In this document: positions 7,451 through 16,884 of the stretch, one piece after another
How the letters are laid out: every line of letters starts with the position of its first letter
Position numbering within the stretch: position 1 is the first letter of the stretch
Origin: Streptomyces fungicidicus
GTDB lineage: Bacteria > Actinomycetota > Actinomycetes > Streptomycetales > Streptomycetaceae
Direction: 5' to 3'
Length of the DNA: 64,000 nt
Assembly (NCBI RefSeq): GCF_003665435.1
Contig: NZ_CP023407.1
Coordinates: 2,914,001-2,978,000, forward strand
Made by a program: the position numbers and the translations under genes
The notes under the pieces: generated by a model
Databases searched by the model: none
What the model was told of the DNA's origin: nothing
What the model saw: only the letters and a program-made list of their open reading frames with translations

Positions 7451-8833
7451 TTAGGCGCTCAGGGCTTGGGTGAGGGTGTAGATGAGGAGGCCGGCGAGGG
7501 AGCCGACGACTGTGCCGTTGATGCGGATGAACTGGAGGTCGCGGCCGATGTTGGCCTCGATCTTCTTCGTGGTGTGCTCGGCGTCCCAGCTCGCCACCGT
7601 GTCGGTGATCAAGGAGGTGATCTCCTTGCGGTAGGTGGTGACCAGGTACACCGCCGCGCTCTCCAGCCAGCCGTCGACCTTGCCCTGCATCTTCGGGTCG
7701 AGGGACATCCGGGCGCCCAGCGCGAGCAGCGAGGAGCGCACCCGCAGGCGCAGTTCGCTGCGCTCGTCCTCCGCCGCGGACACGATCATGGACCGTACGG
7801 CGGTCCAGGCGGAGGCGATGAGGTCCTGGACCTCGCCGCGGCCGAGGATCTCGCTCTTGAGGCGCTCCGCGCGGGCCCGCGTGTCGGTGTCGGACTGCAG
7901 GTCGGAGGCGAAGTCGCTGAGGAAGCGGTCGAGGGCGCCGCGCGCGGGGTGGGCGGGCATGTCGCGCATCTCGGTGATGAAGCGGAGCAGTTCCTTGTAG
8001 ACGCGCTCGCCGACCTTGCGGTCCACGAACCGGGGGGTCCAGCCGGGGGCGCCGCCGTGGACGGCGTCCATCACGGTGTCGCTGTGCAGCACCAGCCAGT
8101 CGTGGGCGCGGGTGACGACGAGGTCGACGGCGCGTTTGTGGCCGCCGTCGGCAACGACCTTCTCCAGCATCTTGCCCATGCCGGGCGCGATCTCCTGGGC
8201 GTCGGCGCGGCGGGTGATGGCCTCGCCCACCACCGCCTGGACGTCGGAGTCGCGCAGCACGGTCAGGGCGCCGCGCAGGGCCGCCGACAGTTCGGCGGTG
8301 ACCCGGTCGGCGTGCTCGGGGACGGCGAGCCAGGCGCCGAGCCGGCTGCCGATGCCGACGGCGCGCAGCCGCTGCCGTACGACGGCCTCGGAGAGGAAGT
8401 TCTCGCCGACGAACTCACCGAGGGAGACACCGAGCTGGTCCTTCTTGGTGGGGATGATCGCGGTGTGCGGGATGCGCAGGCCGAGGGGGTGGCGGAAGAG
8501 CGCGGTCACGGCGAACCAGTCGGCGAGCGCGCCGACCATGCCGGCCTCGGCCGCGGCCGCGACATAGCCCGCCCAGGGTCCGGCGCCCTGGTGGGAGGCC
8601 CACTTGGCGAGGACGTAGACGACGGCGACGAAGAGCAGCAGCCCGGTGGCGGTGAGCTTCATACGGCGCACTCCGCGCTGCTTCTCCTCGTCCGCAGGGC
8701 TGAACGTGTTCATCGCACGGTTCGTGAAGGCGCCGGGGCGGGCATGCTCGCCCTCGGCGTCCGGGCCCGCGGTTTCCGCCCTTCCCGCCGCTTCCGCCGT
8801 CTGTGCCGTTTCCTTCTGGTCCATCCGCTCCAC
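7451..8833 (-). CDS. DUF445-domain membrane protein
   Basis: A 460-residue protein. A variable N-terminus of about 50 residues leads to a transmembrane helix (LTATGLLLFVAVVYVLAKWAS), then AEAGMVGALADWFAVTALFRHPLGLRIPHTAIIPTKKDQLG, the diagnostic DUF445 signature. The rest is a long helical region and a C-terminal membrane helix (TVVGSLAGLLIYTLTQALSA). Family members are membrane proteins related to YheB/YjiN with no proven function. It is monocistronic, ending in the repeat-rich gap to the MFS gene. Confidence 0.87.
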   Translation of the reverse strand: MERMDQKETAQTAEAAGRAETAGPDAEGEHARPGAFTNRAMNTFSPADEEKQRGVRRMKLTATGLLLFVAVVYVLAKWASHQGAGPWAGYVAAAAEAGMVGALADWFAVTALFRHPLGLRIPHTAIIPTKKDQLGVSLGEFVGENFLSEAVVRQRLRAVGIGSRLGAWLAVPEHADRVTAELSAALRGALTVLRDSDVQAVVGEAITRRADAQEIAPGMGKMLEKVVADGGHKRAVDLVVTRAHDWLVLHSDTVMDAVHGGAPGWTPRFVDRKVGERVYKELLRFITEMRDMPAHPARGALDRFLSDFASDLQSDTDTRARAERLKSEILGRGEVQDLIASAWTAVRSMIVSAAEDERSELRLRVRSSLLALGARMSLDPKMQGKVDGWLESAAVYLVTTYRKEITSLITDTVASWDAEHTTKKIEANIGRDLQFIRINGTVVGSLAGLLIYTLTQALSA

Positions 8834-9043
8834 CCGTTCGGTGATCCCTCACACATTGTCCCTTCCTGACCGACTCCTGGAACGGAACAGGAGTTCCCGG
8901 CGTCTGTCCGGAGGGGGGTTTGTCCGGGGGATCACCCAAGGGTCCTCAGGGGTCCCTCCCGTCAGCCTTCCCGGCCCATGGCTCATCATGGGTCCGTCGG
9001 ATCGGAGCCTCGGGCTCCCGTCTCCCGAGGAGAACAGAACAGC

Positions 9044-10417
9044 ATGACCCCGGGTCGTGACGGCGGCGCGCAGGTGCCTCCGGCCAGGCAGCGCGCCCTG
9101 CTCGCGGCGATCGTCGCCGCGGTCGTGGCGGTTTCGGCCGCCATCTACGTCGGTGTCGGCGTGGGCGCCGTCGACGGTACGAGTGAGCGCGGCACCCTCG
9201 CCGGTGGCCGTGGCGCGCAGAACAATCCGGCCGCGCCGGCCTCCACCGGCACCTGGGTGGCCTCCTGGGCGACCGCCCCGGTCGGGGGCGAGCCCGGCAC
9301 CGAGACGACGGGCCTTGCGGGCCGCTCGGTGCGCAACGTCGTCCACACCAGCGCCGGCGGGACGAGTGCCCGCGTCACGCTGTCCAACCTGTACGGCCAG
9401 TCACCGCTGACCGTCAGCCACGCCTCGATCGCGGTCGCCGCCGGTCCGGGTACGGCGGCGGCGCTGGCGGACAGCCTGCGTCCGCTGACCTTCGCCGGCA
9501 GTCCGTCGGTGGTGATCCCGGCGGGCGGGCAGGTGCTGAGCGACGTGGTGCGCATCGCCGTGCCGCACGACGGGGACGTGCTGATCACCACGTACTCCCC
9601 CACCGCCTCCGGGCCGGTCACCTACCATCCGCACGCGCGCCAGATCTCGTACGTCGCCGACGGCGAGCACACCCGGGACGCGACGGGGGCGGCGTACACC
9701 GGGCAGAGCACGTTCTGGCGGTACGTGACCGCGCTGGACGTGCTGGGCAACGAGTCGGACGGCACGGTCGTCGTCCTCGGGGACTCGCTGACCGACGGCA
9801 TCACCTCCACGGCGGGCGCCAACCGCCGGTGGCCGGACGTGCTGTCCGACCGGTTGCGGGATGCGGTCGCCGCCGGGCGGGACGTGCCGCGCTACAGCGT
9901 CGTCAACGAGGGCATCAGCGGGAACCAGGTGCTCGCGGACGGGCTGGGGCGGCCGGCGGAGAACCCCAGCGGGGTGAACCGGTTCGAACGGGACGTGCTG
10001 GGGCGGACGAACGTCAAGGTGGTCGTGGTCGCGCTGGGGATCAACGACATCCTGCGGCATCCCGGCACCGCGGATCCCGACGTGGTCGTCGCGGGGCTGA
10101 ACGTGCTGGTCGAGCGGGCCCATGCGCGGGGGCTGAAGGTCGTGGGGGCGACGCTCATGCCGTTCCGGGGGCATCGGGGGTACACCGGTGCGCGGGAGGC
10201 CGTGCGGCAGGCGATCAACGCGGAGATCCGGGCGGGGCGGGTGTTCGATGGGGTGGTCGACTTCGATGCGGCGGTGCGGGATCCGTATGATCCGCGGCGG
10301 TTTCGGGTGGAGTACGACTCCGGGGATCATCTGCACCCCAGTGACAGGGGGTTCGCGCGGATGGGTGAGGTGTTCGATCTGCGGGATCTGAAGGGTGGGG
10401 CTCCGGCGCGGTTGTAG
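9044..10417 (+). CDS. Secreted SGNH/GDSL-family esterase or lipase
   Basis: A 457-residue protein from an ATG behind GAGGAGAA. The N-terminal hydrophobic segment (ALLAAIVAAVVAVSAAIYVGV) is a signal peptide or anchor. An N-terminal beta domain precedes the SGNH hydrolase. Block I is VVVLGDSLTDG (catalytic Ser near residue 248), block II is NEGISGNQVL, block III is ALGINDIL (oxyanion Asn), and block V is SGDHLHPSD with the catalytic Asp/His near 426-429. The conserved blocks predict an active extracellular ester hydrolase. The substrate (lipid, acyl-sugar or polysaccharide ester) is not evident. Confidence 0.88.
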   Translation: MTPGRDGGAQVPPARQRALLAAIVAAVVAVSAAIYVGVGVGAVDGTSERGTLAGGRGAQNNPAAPASTGTWVASWATAPVGGEPGTETTGLAGRSVRNVVHTSAGGTSARVTLSNLYGQSPLTVSHASIAVAAGPGTAAALADSLRPLTFAGSPSVVIPAGGQVLSDVVRIAVPHDGDVLITTYSPTASGPVTYHPHARQISYVADGEHTRDATGAAYTGQSTFWRYVTALDVLGNESDGTVVVLGDSLTDGITSTAGANRRWPDVLSDRLRDAVAAGRDVPRYSVVNEGISGNQVLADGLGRPAENPSGVNRFERDVLGRTNVKVVVVALGINDILRHPGTADPDVVVAGLNVLVERAHARGLKVVGATLMPFRGHRGYTGAREAVRQAINAEIRAGRVFDGVVDFDAAVRDPYDPRRFRVEYDSGDHLHPSDRGFARMGEVFDLRDLKGGAPARL

Positions 10418-10465
10418 GGGGCTGGGGGGAGGTTTTCGCCCCCGCCGCCCCTACCCGTCCCGTAC

Positions 10466-10512
10466 CCGGGGCTCCGCCCCGGACCCCGCTCCTCAAACGC
10501 CGGAGGGGCTGG
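10466..10512. repeat. Streptomyces dispersed GC-rich hairpin repeat in the gap after the GDSL gene
   Basis: The element has a perfect 7-bp hairpin, CCGGGGC-TCC-GCCCCGG (10466-10482), followed by ACCCCGCTCCTCAAACGCCGG and AGGGGCTGG. I recognise it as a common Streptomyces intergenic repeat that often sits after stop codons and may act as a terminator. From 10513 to 10600 there are four degenerate copies of GGAGCTGG(A/C)-like units. No gene is visible between 10418 and 10619. Confidence 0.7.
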
Positions 10513-10619
10513 ATGCAGCCGGCGGAGCTGGAGAGCGGGGCGGCGGGGCTGGGTGCAGTCGGCGGAGCTGGCTACAGCCGACGGGGCTGGAGGGAGCCGG
10601 CCGGGCCTGAGGGCTTGGG

Positions 10620-11342
10620 TCAGTGGTCCTCGGGGCCTGTTTCCAGTTGGCGGCGGCGGTCTTCCTTGCGTTCGAGCTTTTCGCGGCGGCGTTCCTCGCG
10701 GAGGCGCTGTCTCTCCGCACGGGGGAGCTTGCGTTCCACGCCGACGCCGCCCCAGAAGGCGAAGCCCGTGACGATCACGCGGGGCGCGCCGGGGTCGCCC
10801 GGTACGCCCTCCTCACGGTGGTCGAAGCCGCCCATGATGCCGATGCCGCGCACCACGACCTCGACGCCGGGCGGGACGGTGACCTGCACCCCGCCCATGA
10901 TCGCGACCGCGTTGATGACCACCTCGCGGTCCACGAAGTACGCGTCCCGCAGGTCGATCTCCCCGCCGCCCCAGAAGGTGAAGCAGTTGAACCGGCGCGG
11001 CGCCGTCCACCGTCCCCTGCGCTGGAAGCCCGACATCACGGCCACCGCCCACGACGACGTCCCCGTCTCGTCGCCGCCGACGATCCTGTCCGACCAACTG
11101 CCCTGCCGCGCCGGCTCCTTGGTCAGGGAGACGGCCGGGACGACCGCTCCCTGGTCCGGCAGGTCACGGGTGATCGGCGTCAGCTCCCCGTAGGTGCGCG
11201 CCTTGTACGTCGCGTCCAGCCGCTCGTCGAACTCCTCCATGTCGAGGCGGCCCTCCGCGAGGGCGTCGCGCAGGATCTCGGCGACCCGTTCACGGTCGGC
11301 GTCGGAGGCACGAAGGTCCGGGGCGGCTGCGTCTTCGGTCAT
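10620..11342 (-). CDS. DUF1707 plus LiaF-like C-terminal domain protein
   Basis: A 240-residue soluble protein. The N-terminal DUF1707 domain (LRASDADRERVAEILRDALAEGRLDMEEFDERLDATYKARTYGEL) is the SHOCT-like actinobacterial module. The C-terminal half repeats strands of the type FWGGGEIDLRDAYF and AIMGGVQVTVPPGVEVVVRGIGIMGGFD, as in the LiaF/DUF2154 cell-wall-stress response domain. It ends in a highly charged tail rich in Arg, Glu and Lys. A role in envelope stress sensing is the family-based inference. It is next to an ABC exporter operon on the same strand. Confidence 0.83.
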   Translation of the reverse strand: MTEDAAAPDLRASDADRERVAEILRDALAEGRLDMEEFDERLDATYKARTYGELTPITRDLPDQGAVVPAVSLTKEPARQGSWSDRIVGGDETGTSSWAVAVMSGFQRRGRWTAPRRFNCFTFWGGGEIDLRDAYFVDREVVINAVAIMGGVQVTVPPGVEVVVRGIGIMGGFDHREEGVPGDPGAPRVIVTGFAFWGGVGVERKLPRAERQRLREERRREKLERKEDRRRQLETGPEDH

Positions 11343-11376
11343 ACACAGCAGCCTACGAGTTGTCTCCGCCGCACGG

Positions 11377-12351
11377 CTACGAGAGAGCCCGTCCGGCTCG
11401 CTCCTCGTACATTTTCGCGATCACCGCCTCGATGTCCGGCTCCCGGACCGAGAGGTCCACCAGCGGGTACCGGGCCGCGACCCGCGCCACCAGCTCGGCC
11501 GCCGACGCCGACGCCGGGAACGCCAGCCACTGCCGGGGCCCCTCCACCCGCACCACCCGCGCGGGCGGCGGCGCGTCGATCGGCGGGAGCTCCCGCTCCA
11601 GGTCCACCACCAGCGTCCGCTCGCTCTCCCCCACCTCGTGCAGCCCGGCGAGCGCGCCGTCGTACACCAGCCGGCCCTGGTCGATGACCATGACCCGCGA
11701 GCACAACTGCTCGATGTCCTGCAGGTCGTGCGTGGTCAGCAGCACCGTCGTGGCCCGTTCGGCGTTCAACTGGCGCAGGAAGTCCCGCACCTTGGTCTTG
11801 GAGACGATGTCCAGGCCGATCGTCGGCTCGTCCAGGTACAGCACCTCCGGGTCGTGCAGCAGCGCCGCCGCGATGTCCCCGCGCATCCGCTGGCCCAGCG
11901 AGAGCTGGCGCACCGGCACGTCCAGCAGCGCGCCCAGGTCGAGGAGTTCGGTCAGCCGCTCCAGGTTCTCCCGGTACCGCGCGTCGGGAATCCGGTACAT
12001 GCGGTGCATCAGCCTGTACGAGTCGATCAGCGGCAGGTCCCACCACAGCGTCGTACGCTGCCCGAACACCACCCCGATACGGTGCGCCAGCCGCATCCGC
12101 TCCCGGGACGGGTCGATCCCGGCCACCCGCAGCCGGCCGCCGCTCGGCGTGAGGATCCCCGTCAGCATCTTGATCGTCGTGGACTTCCCGGCGCCGTTCG
12201 GGCCGATGTAGCCGACCATCTCGCCCCGCGCCACCGTGAAGGAGATCGAGTCGACCGCCCGCACCCGGTGCCGCTCCCGCTTCAGGAAGCCCGTCTTCCT
12301 GCGGACGTCGAAGACCTTCTCCACGCCGCTGAGTTCAATGAACGCGTCCAT
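11377..12351 (-). CDS. ABC-2 type exporter ATP-binding protein
   Basis: A 324-residue ATPase. Walker A is GPNGAGKST (residues 50-58), the signature is LSLGQRMRGD, and Walker B is VLYLDEPTIGLD with the switch His in TTHDLQDIE. The insert GFLKRERHRVRAVD before the first strand and the family of the two downstream permeases match the uncharacterised COG4586/COG4587/COG3694 exporters. It drives export by ATP hydrolysis at the membrane. It is last of the three genes, 6 bp after its permease. The substrate is unknown. Confidence 0.9.
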   Translation of the reverse strand: MDAFIELSGVEKVFDVRRKTGFLKRERHRVRAVDSISFTVARGEMVGYIGPNGAGKSTTIKMLTGILTPSGGRLRVAGIDPSRERMRLAHRIGVVFGQRTTLWWDLPLIDSYRLMHRMYRIPDARYRENLERLTELLDLGALLDVPVRQLSLGQRMRGDIAAALLHDPEVLYLDEPTIGLDIVSKTKVRDFLRQLNAERATTVLLTTHDLQDIEQLCSRVMVIDQGRLVYDGALAGLHEVGESERTLVVDLERELPPIDAPPPARVVRVEGPRQWLAFPASASAAELVARVAARYPLVDLSVREPDIEAVIAKMYEERAGRALS

Positions 12352-12357
12352 CGTCTG

Positions 12358-13179
12358 CTAGCTCCCCGTGCTCCGGTACGACCTCAGTCCCGTCCGCCAC
12401 GCCAGACCCGCCAGCAGGCAGCACCCCACCGCCACCAGCGGCGACGCGAACGCCGCCCAGCCGGGCAGTCCGACCGGGTACGGCCGGTCCAGTACGTAGG
12501 CGGCGGGCACCCAGTTGACGAAGGCGAGCGGCAGCATGAACGTCACCCCCCGCACCAGATCCTTCCCGAACACGGTCGGCGGGTACTGCAACAGCGTGGT
12601 CCCGCCGTACGTGAACGCGTTCTGCACCTCGGCGGCGTCCTGCGCGAAGATCTGGAACGCGGCGCCCGCCACGAACACCGCCGAGAAGATCGCCGCGCCG
12701 CTCACCAGCATCACCGGCACCAGCAGCACCTTCGGCACGCTCCAGTCGACGTCCACCGACACCAGCGCCCAGCCCAGGACCAGCGCGCCCTGAGTGACCC
12801 GGCCCAGCCGGCGCACCGCGAAACGGTCCGCGCCGACCTGCGCGAGCACCGGCGCCGGACGCACCAGCAGCACGTCGAACGAGCCGTCCCGCATCCGCGA
12901 CCCCAGCACGTCCATCGAACCGAGCAGCATGTCGGCGACCCCGAACGCCGTCGCCGACAGCCCGTACAGCAGGGCGATCTCGGGCAGCGACCAGCCGCCC
13001 AGCGAGTCCACCTGCGAGAACATCAGCAGGATGCTCACGAAGTCCAGACCGGTCATCAGCAGGTTGCCGACCACCGTGAAGACGAAGGACGTCCGGTACG
13101 TCATGCCGGACCGCACCCACATCCCCGCGATCAGCCGGTAGGCCCGCAGCCCCTCCACGAGCGTGCTCCGCTCAGCCAC
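12358..13179 (-). CDS. ABC-2 type permease subunit 2
   Basis: A 273-residue, roughly six-helix permease from a GTG start. Hydrophobic segments include FVFTVVGNLLMTGLDFVSILLM, VLLVPVMLVSGAAIFSAVFVAGAAF and the late FASPLVAVGCCLLAGLAWRTGL. Its start overlaps the stop of the upstream permease by 8 bp (translational coupling), and it is followed 6 bp later by the ATPase gene. Two non-identical permeases plus one ATPase make a complete exporter of the COG4586/4587/3694 type. Confidence 0.85.
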   Translation of the reverse strand: MAERSTLVEGLRAYRLIAGMWVRSGMTYRTSFVFTVVGNLLMTGLDFVSILLMFSQVDSLGGWSLPEIALLYGLSATAFGVADMLLGSMDVLGSRMRDGSFDVLLVRPAPVLAQVGADRFAVRRLGRVTQGALVLGWALVSVDVDWSVPKVLLVPVMLVSGAAIFSAVFVAGAAFQIFAQDAAEVQNAFTYGGTTLLQYPPTVFGKDLVRGVTFMLPLAFVNWVPAAYVLDRPYPVGLPGWAAFASPLVAVGCCLLAGLAWRTGLRSYRSTGS

Positions 13180-13972
13180 CCTGCACCACCACCCGGCGCG
13201 TCGCGGCCGACTGCAGCAGCCGCCCCAGCCCCAGCAGCGCCACCGCCCACGCCGCCTGGAACGCGAACGCCCCCAGCGGGTCCGTCTCCCCCATCAGCAC
13301 GTCCGCCGGCACCTGCAGCTGCGCCGCCCACGGCAGCACCCGCACGACCTCGCCCAGAGCACCCGGGAAGACGTTCAGCGGCAGCACCATCCCCGAGAAG
13401 AACACCCCCGTGATCATCAGCACCTGGCCGACCCCCATGCCGTCCATCAGCCAGAACACGCTCAGCGCCGCCAGATAGCGGATCGCGAAACTGACCACCG
13501 CCGCCAGCAGCAGCGTCACCGCGAACGCCGCCCAGGCGGTGGCCTCCGCGGGCAGCGCCATCGGGAAGAACAGCGAACCGACCAGGAACGGGACCACCCC
13601 CCGCCCCAGCATCTGGAACCCCGCCCGCCCCAGATCGCCCGCCAGCCACCACACCTGCAGATCGGCCGGCCGGTACAGGTCCACGGCGATCTCACCGGTG
13701 CGGATGCGCTCCATCAGGTCCTTCTCCGCGCCGCCGCCCTGGATCGCCAGCGCCGCGTACAGACACTGCCCCAGCCACACGTACGTCACCGCCTGCGACT
13801 GGTCGTACCCGCCGAGACCGGGCCGCTCCTCCCACAGCGCCAGATACGTGTACACGAGGATCAGCCCGAACACCGTGTTGGTGAACACCCCGGCCAGCGT
13901 GGCCGCCCGGTACGAGGCGTACCGGCGGAAACCCCCCACCGCGACGGCCAGATACAACCGCGCCGAGCCCAC
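13172..13972 (-). CDS. ABC-2 type permease subunit 1
   Basis: A 266-residue permease and first gene of the exporter operon. The GTG at 13972 is preferred over the one at 13978 because GGAGGGG then lies at a normal distance. It has about six hydrophobic helices, for example FTNTVFGLILVYTYLALW, ATAWAAFAVTLLLAAVVSFAIRYL and GQVLMITGVFFSGMVLPL. The motif GGGAEKDLMERIRTGEIAVDLYRP is the typical COG4587/COG3694 cytoplasmic loop. It pairs with the downstream permease and ATPase. Confidence 0.85.
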   Translation of the reverse strand: MGSARLYLAVAVGGFRRYASYRAATLAGVFTNTVFGLILVYTYLALWEERPGLGGYDQSQAVTYVWLGQCLYAALAIQGGGAEKDLMERIRTGEIAVDLYRPADLQVWWLAGDLGRAGFQMLGRGVVPFLVGSLFFPMALPAEATAWAAFAVTLLLAAVVSFAIRYLAALSVFWLMDGMGVGQVLMITGVFFSGMVLPLNVFPGALGEVVRVLPWAAQLQVPADVLMGETDPLGAFAFQAAWAVALLGLGRLLQSAATRRVVVQGG

Positions 13973-14193
13973 ACCCACCCCTCCCCGCTTCCGGCGCCAA
14001 AGCGCAAGAGCCTAATCCGCCCGTCACACCCCCCGCCACGCAATTTCGCCTGGGCCATGTGTGTGACAAGCCGCGAGCGCGCGCCACGCGCGGCGGCACC
14101 GGGAACGCGCCACCGGGTGGGACAGTCTTGAATAAGAGCCGCAGACCATGGCGGAGTGGAACGAAAAAGGCGAAACAGGAGTCCGTGCACGAC

Positions 14194-16521
14194 ATGAGCG
14201 ACGAGCCGCAGCCGCAGCCAGAGCCGCAGCAGCAGCCCGAGAAGGGCTGGGCACCGAGAAAGCCCCTGGCGGCCGACGCGAAGAAGTCCGGACGCACCGG
14301 ATGGCGCCGGCTCGTCCCCACCTGGCGGATGGTGCTCGGCGGCTTCCTCGTCGCCGCCGTCCTCGTCGTCGGCGGCTTCTTCCTGGGCTACCACCTCGTC
14401 CAGATCCCCGCCGCCAACGCCCTCGCCACCCAGCAGGCCAACGTCTACCTCTACGCCGACGGCTCCGTCATCGCCCGCGACGGCGAGGTCAACCGCGAGA
14501 ACGTCGCCCTCTCCCAGATCTCCCAGGACGCCCAGCACGCCGTCCTCGCCGCCGAGGACCGCGACTTCTACACCGAGTCCGCCGTCGACCCCCAGGCCAT
14601 GGTCCGCGCCGCCTGGAACACCGCCACCGGCAAGGGCAGACAGTCCGGCTCCACCATCACCCAGCAGTACGTGAAGAACTACTACCTGCGCCAGGAGCAG
14701 ACCGTCACCCGCAAGGTGAAGGAGTTCTTCATCTCCATCAAGCTCGACCGCGAACAGACCAAGGACCAGATCCTCGAGGGCTACCTCAACACCAGCTTCT
14801 TCGGCCGCGGCGCCTACGGCATCCAGTCCGCCGCCCACGCCTACTACGGCGTCGACGCCTCCGAACTCGACGCCGGCCGCGCCGCCTACCTCGCCGCCCT
14901 CGTCAACGCCCCCAGCCAGTACGACGTCATCACCCACCCCGAGAACCGCGACACCGTCGAGGACCGGTGGAACTACGTCCTCGACGGCATGGTCGCCGAA
15001 GGCTGGCTGGAGGCGTCCGAACGCGCCGGCATGACGTTCCCGATGCCCCAGCGGACCACTCTCTCCACCAGCCTCTCCGGACAGCGCGGCTACATCGTCA
15101 ACATCGTCAAGGACCACCTCGTCAGCGAGGGCGTCGTCGACGAGGCCGCCCTCGACACCGGCGGCTACCGCATCACCACCACCCTGCAGAAGGACAAGCA
15201 GGACGCCTTCGTCGACGCCGTCAACGACAAACTGATGGACCGGCTCGACAAGAAGAACCGCAAGGTCGACACCTACGTGCGCGCCGGCGGCGCCTCCGTC
15301 GACCCCCGCAACGGCAAGGTCGTCGCCATGTACAACGGCATCGACTACGTCAAGCAGTACACCCCCAACGCCACCCGCCGGGACTTCCAGGTCGGCTCCA
15401 GCTTCAAACCGTTCGTCTTCACCGCCGCCGTCGAGAACGGCTCCCGCACCCAGGACGGCCGGCCCATCAGCCCCAACACCGTCTACGACGGCACCAGCGA
15501 ACGCCCCGTCCAGGGCTGGAGCGGCCGCTACGCCCCCGAGAACGAGGACCACCGCGACTACGGCGACATCACCGTCCGCGAGGCCACCGACAAGTCGGTC
15601 AACGCCGTCTACGCCCAGATGGCCGTCGACGTCGGCCCCGACAAGGTCCGCCGGACCGCCATCGACCTCGGCCTCTCCGAGAAGACCCCCAGCCTCGACG
15701 ACGCCGGCCCCTCCATCGCCCTCGGCGTCGCCACCGCCAGCGTCCTCGACATGGCCGCGGCCTACGCCACCCTCGCCAACCACGGCGAGCACGCCGACTA
15801 CACCATGGTCGAGAAGGTCACCCAGAACGGCGAGAACGTCGAACTGCCCGAACGCACGACCCGGCAGGCCGTCAGCCGCCAGGCCGCCGACACCACCACC
15901 GCCGTCCTACGCGGCGTCGTCGAGAGCGGCACCGCCACCGCCGCCCAGACCGCCGGCCGCCCCGCCGCCGGCAAGACCGGCACCGCCGAGGAGGACACCG
16001 CCGCCTGGTTCGCCGGCTACACCCCCGACCTCGCCACCGTCGTCGCCGTCATGGGCCAGGACCCCGAGACCGCCGGCCACCAGCCCCTCTACGGCGCCAT
16101 GGGCCTCCCCCGCGTCAACGGCGGCGGCGCTCCCGCCGAGATCTGGGGCCAGTACACCCGCCACGCCCTCGCCGACGAACCCGTCAAGAGCTTCGACCTC
16201 CGGCTCCAGCCCGGAGCCTGGAAGACCCAGCCGCCCCCCGGCGACTCCAGCACCGGACCGTCCGAACCCGGCGACGACGACACCGACACCCCGGGCGACG
16301 AGGACACCGGCGACGAGCCCACCGGCCCCGACGAGGCCGAACCGACCCAGGACTCCACCGACGGCGGCGGCACCGGCGACTCCACCGGCGGCACCGGGGA
16401 CGACGGCGGGACCACCGAGGGCGGGCCGCTCACCGGCGACGACGGCGCAGGCGGCGACGACACCGGCCCCGGCGGCCTGACCGGCACCCTCACCCAGCAC
16501 GGCCGCCGGGACCTGTGGTGA
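14194..16521 (+). CDS. Class A penicillin-binding protein (transglycosylase-transpeptidase)
   Basis: A 775-residue bifunctional peptidoglycan synthase. A Pro/Gln-rich cytoplasmic tail precedes one membrane anchor (about 45-70). The GT51 glycosyltransferase domain has EDRDFYTE and GSTITQQYVKN. The transpeptidase domain has SSFK (S402-K405), SVN (about 468-470) and KTG (about 594-596). The C-terminal 100 residues are a low-complexity Gly/Thr/Asp linker (TGDD, GTGDSTGG). It polymerises and cross-links glycan strands outside the membrane. The start is ambiguous: ATG 14194 or GTG 14185, both near AGGAG. Its codons are exceptionally rich in C at third positions, hinting at high expression. Confidence 0.93.
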   Translation: MSDEPQPQPEPQQQPEKGWAPRKPLAADAKKSGRTGWRRLVPTWRMVLGGFLVAAVLVVGGFFLGYHLVQIPAANALATQQANVYLYADGSVIARDGEVNRENVALSQISQDAQHAVLAAEDRDFYTESAVDPQAMVRAAWNTATGKGRQSGSTITQQYVKNYYLRQEQTVTRKVKEFFISIKLDREQTKDQILEGYLNTSFFGRGAYGIQSAAHAYYGVDASELDAGRAAYLAALVNAPSQYDVITHPENRDTVEDRWNYVLDGMVAEGWLEASERAGMTFPMPQRTTLSTSLSGQRGYIVNIVKDHLVSEGVVDEAALDTGGYRITTTLQKDKQDAFVDAVNDKLMDRLDKKNRKVDTYVRAGGASVDPRNGKVVAMYNGIDYVKQYTPNATRRDFQVGSSFKPFVFTAAVENGSRTQDGRPISPNTVYDGTSERPVQGWSGRYAPENEDHRDYGDITVREATDKSVNAVYAQMAVDVGPDKVRRTAIDLGLSEKTPSLDDAGPSIALGVATASVLDMAAAYATLANHGEHADYTMVEKVTQNGENVELPERTTRQAVSRQAADTTTAVLRGVVESGTATAAQTAGRPAAGKTGTAEEDTAAWFAGYTPDLATVVAVMGQDPETAGHQPLYGAMGLPRVNGGGAPAEIWGQYTRHALADEPVKSFDLRLQPGAWKTQPPPGDSSTGPSEPGDDDTDTPGDEDTGDEPTGPDEAEPTQDSTDGGGTGDSTGGTGDDGGTTEGGPLTGDDGAGGDDTGPGGLTGTLTQHGRRDLW

Positions 16522-16527
16522 ACCCGG

Positions 16528-16848
16528 TCAGTGCCCGGACGTCGCCTTCAGCCCCACCACGGCCACCAGCAGCAGACAGATGAAGAAGATCCGGGCCGCG
16601 GTCACCGGCTCACCCAGCACCAGCATGCCCAGCACCGCCGCCCCGGCCGCACCGATCCCCACCCACACGCCGTACGCCGTACCGATCGGCAGCGTGCGGG
16701 AGGCGTACGACAACAGCAGCATGCTCGCGACGATCCCGGCACCGGTCAGCACACTCGGCACCAGCCGGGTGAAACCGTCGGTGTACTTCATCCCCACCGC
16801 CCAGCCGACCTCGAGCAGACCGGCGACGACGAGCAGAACCCAAGCCAT
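16528..16848 (-). CDS. gdx: SMR-family exporter, guanidinium exporter (Gdx/SugE) type
   Basis: A 106-residue, four-helix small multidrug resistance protein. The essential membrane Glu is E13 in VVAGLLEVGWAVGMKYTDGFTRLVPS. The stretch LPIGTAYGVWVGIGAAGA is the Gdx/SugE subtype signature. The ATG at 16848 is preferred because GGAGG lies 8 bases upstream; an in-frame GTG at 16857 overlaps that site. The guanidine-III riboswitch at 16885-16928 in the leader independently supports export of guanidinium by proton antiport in a dual-topology dimer. Older annotations may say quaternary-ammonium or SugE. Confidence 0.9.
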   Translation of the reverse strand: MAWVLLVVAGLLEVGWAVGMKYTDGFTRLVPSVLTGAGIVASMLLLSYASRTLPIGTAYGVWVGIGAAGAAVLGMLVLGEPVTAARIFFICLLLVAVVGLKATSGH

Positions 16849-16884
16849 GACAGGCACCTCCGGGACACGAACGGAAACGGGGGT

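Noticed and set aside
11194..13413. Long + strand frame rich in His, Arg and Pro over the ABC exporter
   Set aside because: It is opposite three coupled exporter genes with clear Walker and permease motifs; no start context or domain.
14059..14194. Start of the penicillin-binding protein at 14059
   Set aside because: The extra 45 residues have no ribosome site and no family similarity. AGGAG precedes the later candidates at 14185 and 14194.
13861..15792. Long minus-strand frame opposite the penicillin-binding protein
   Set aside because: Composition is Gly/Val/Ala/Asp repeats produced by reading C-ending codons backwards. The plus strand carries all GT51 and transpeptidase motifs.
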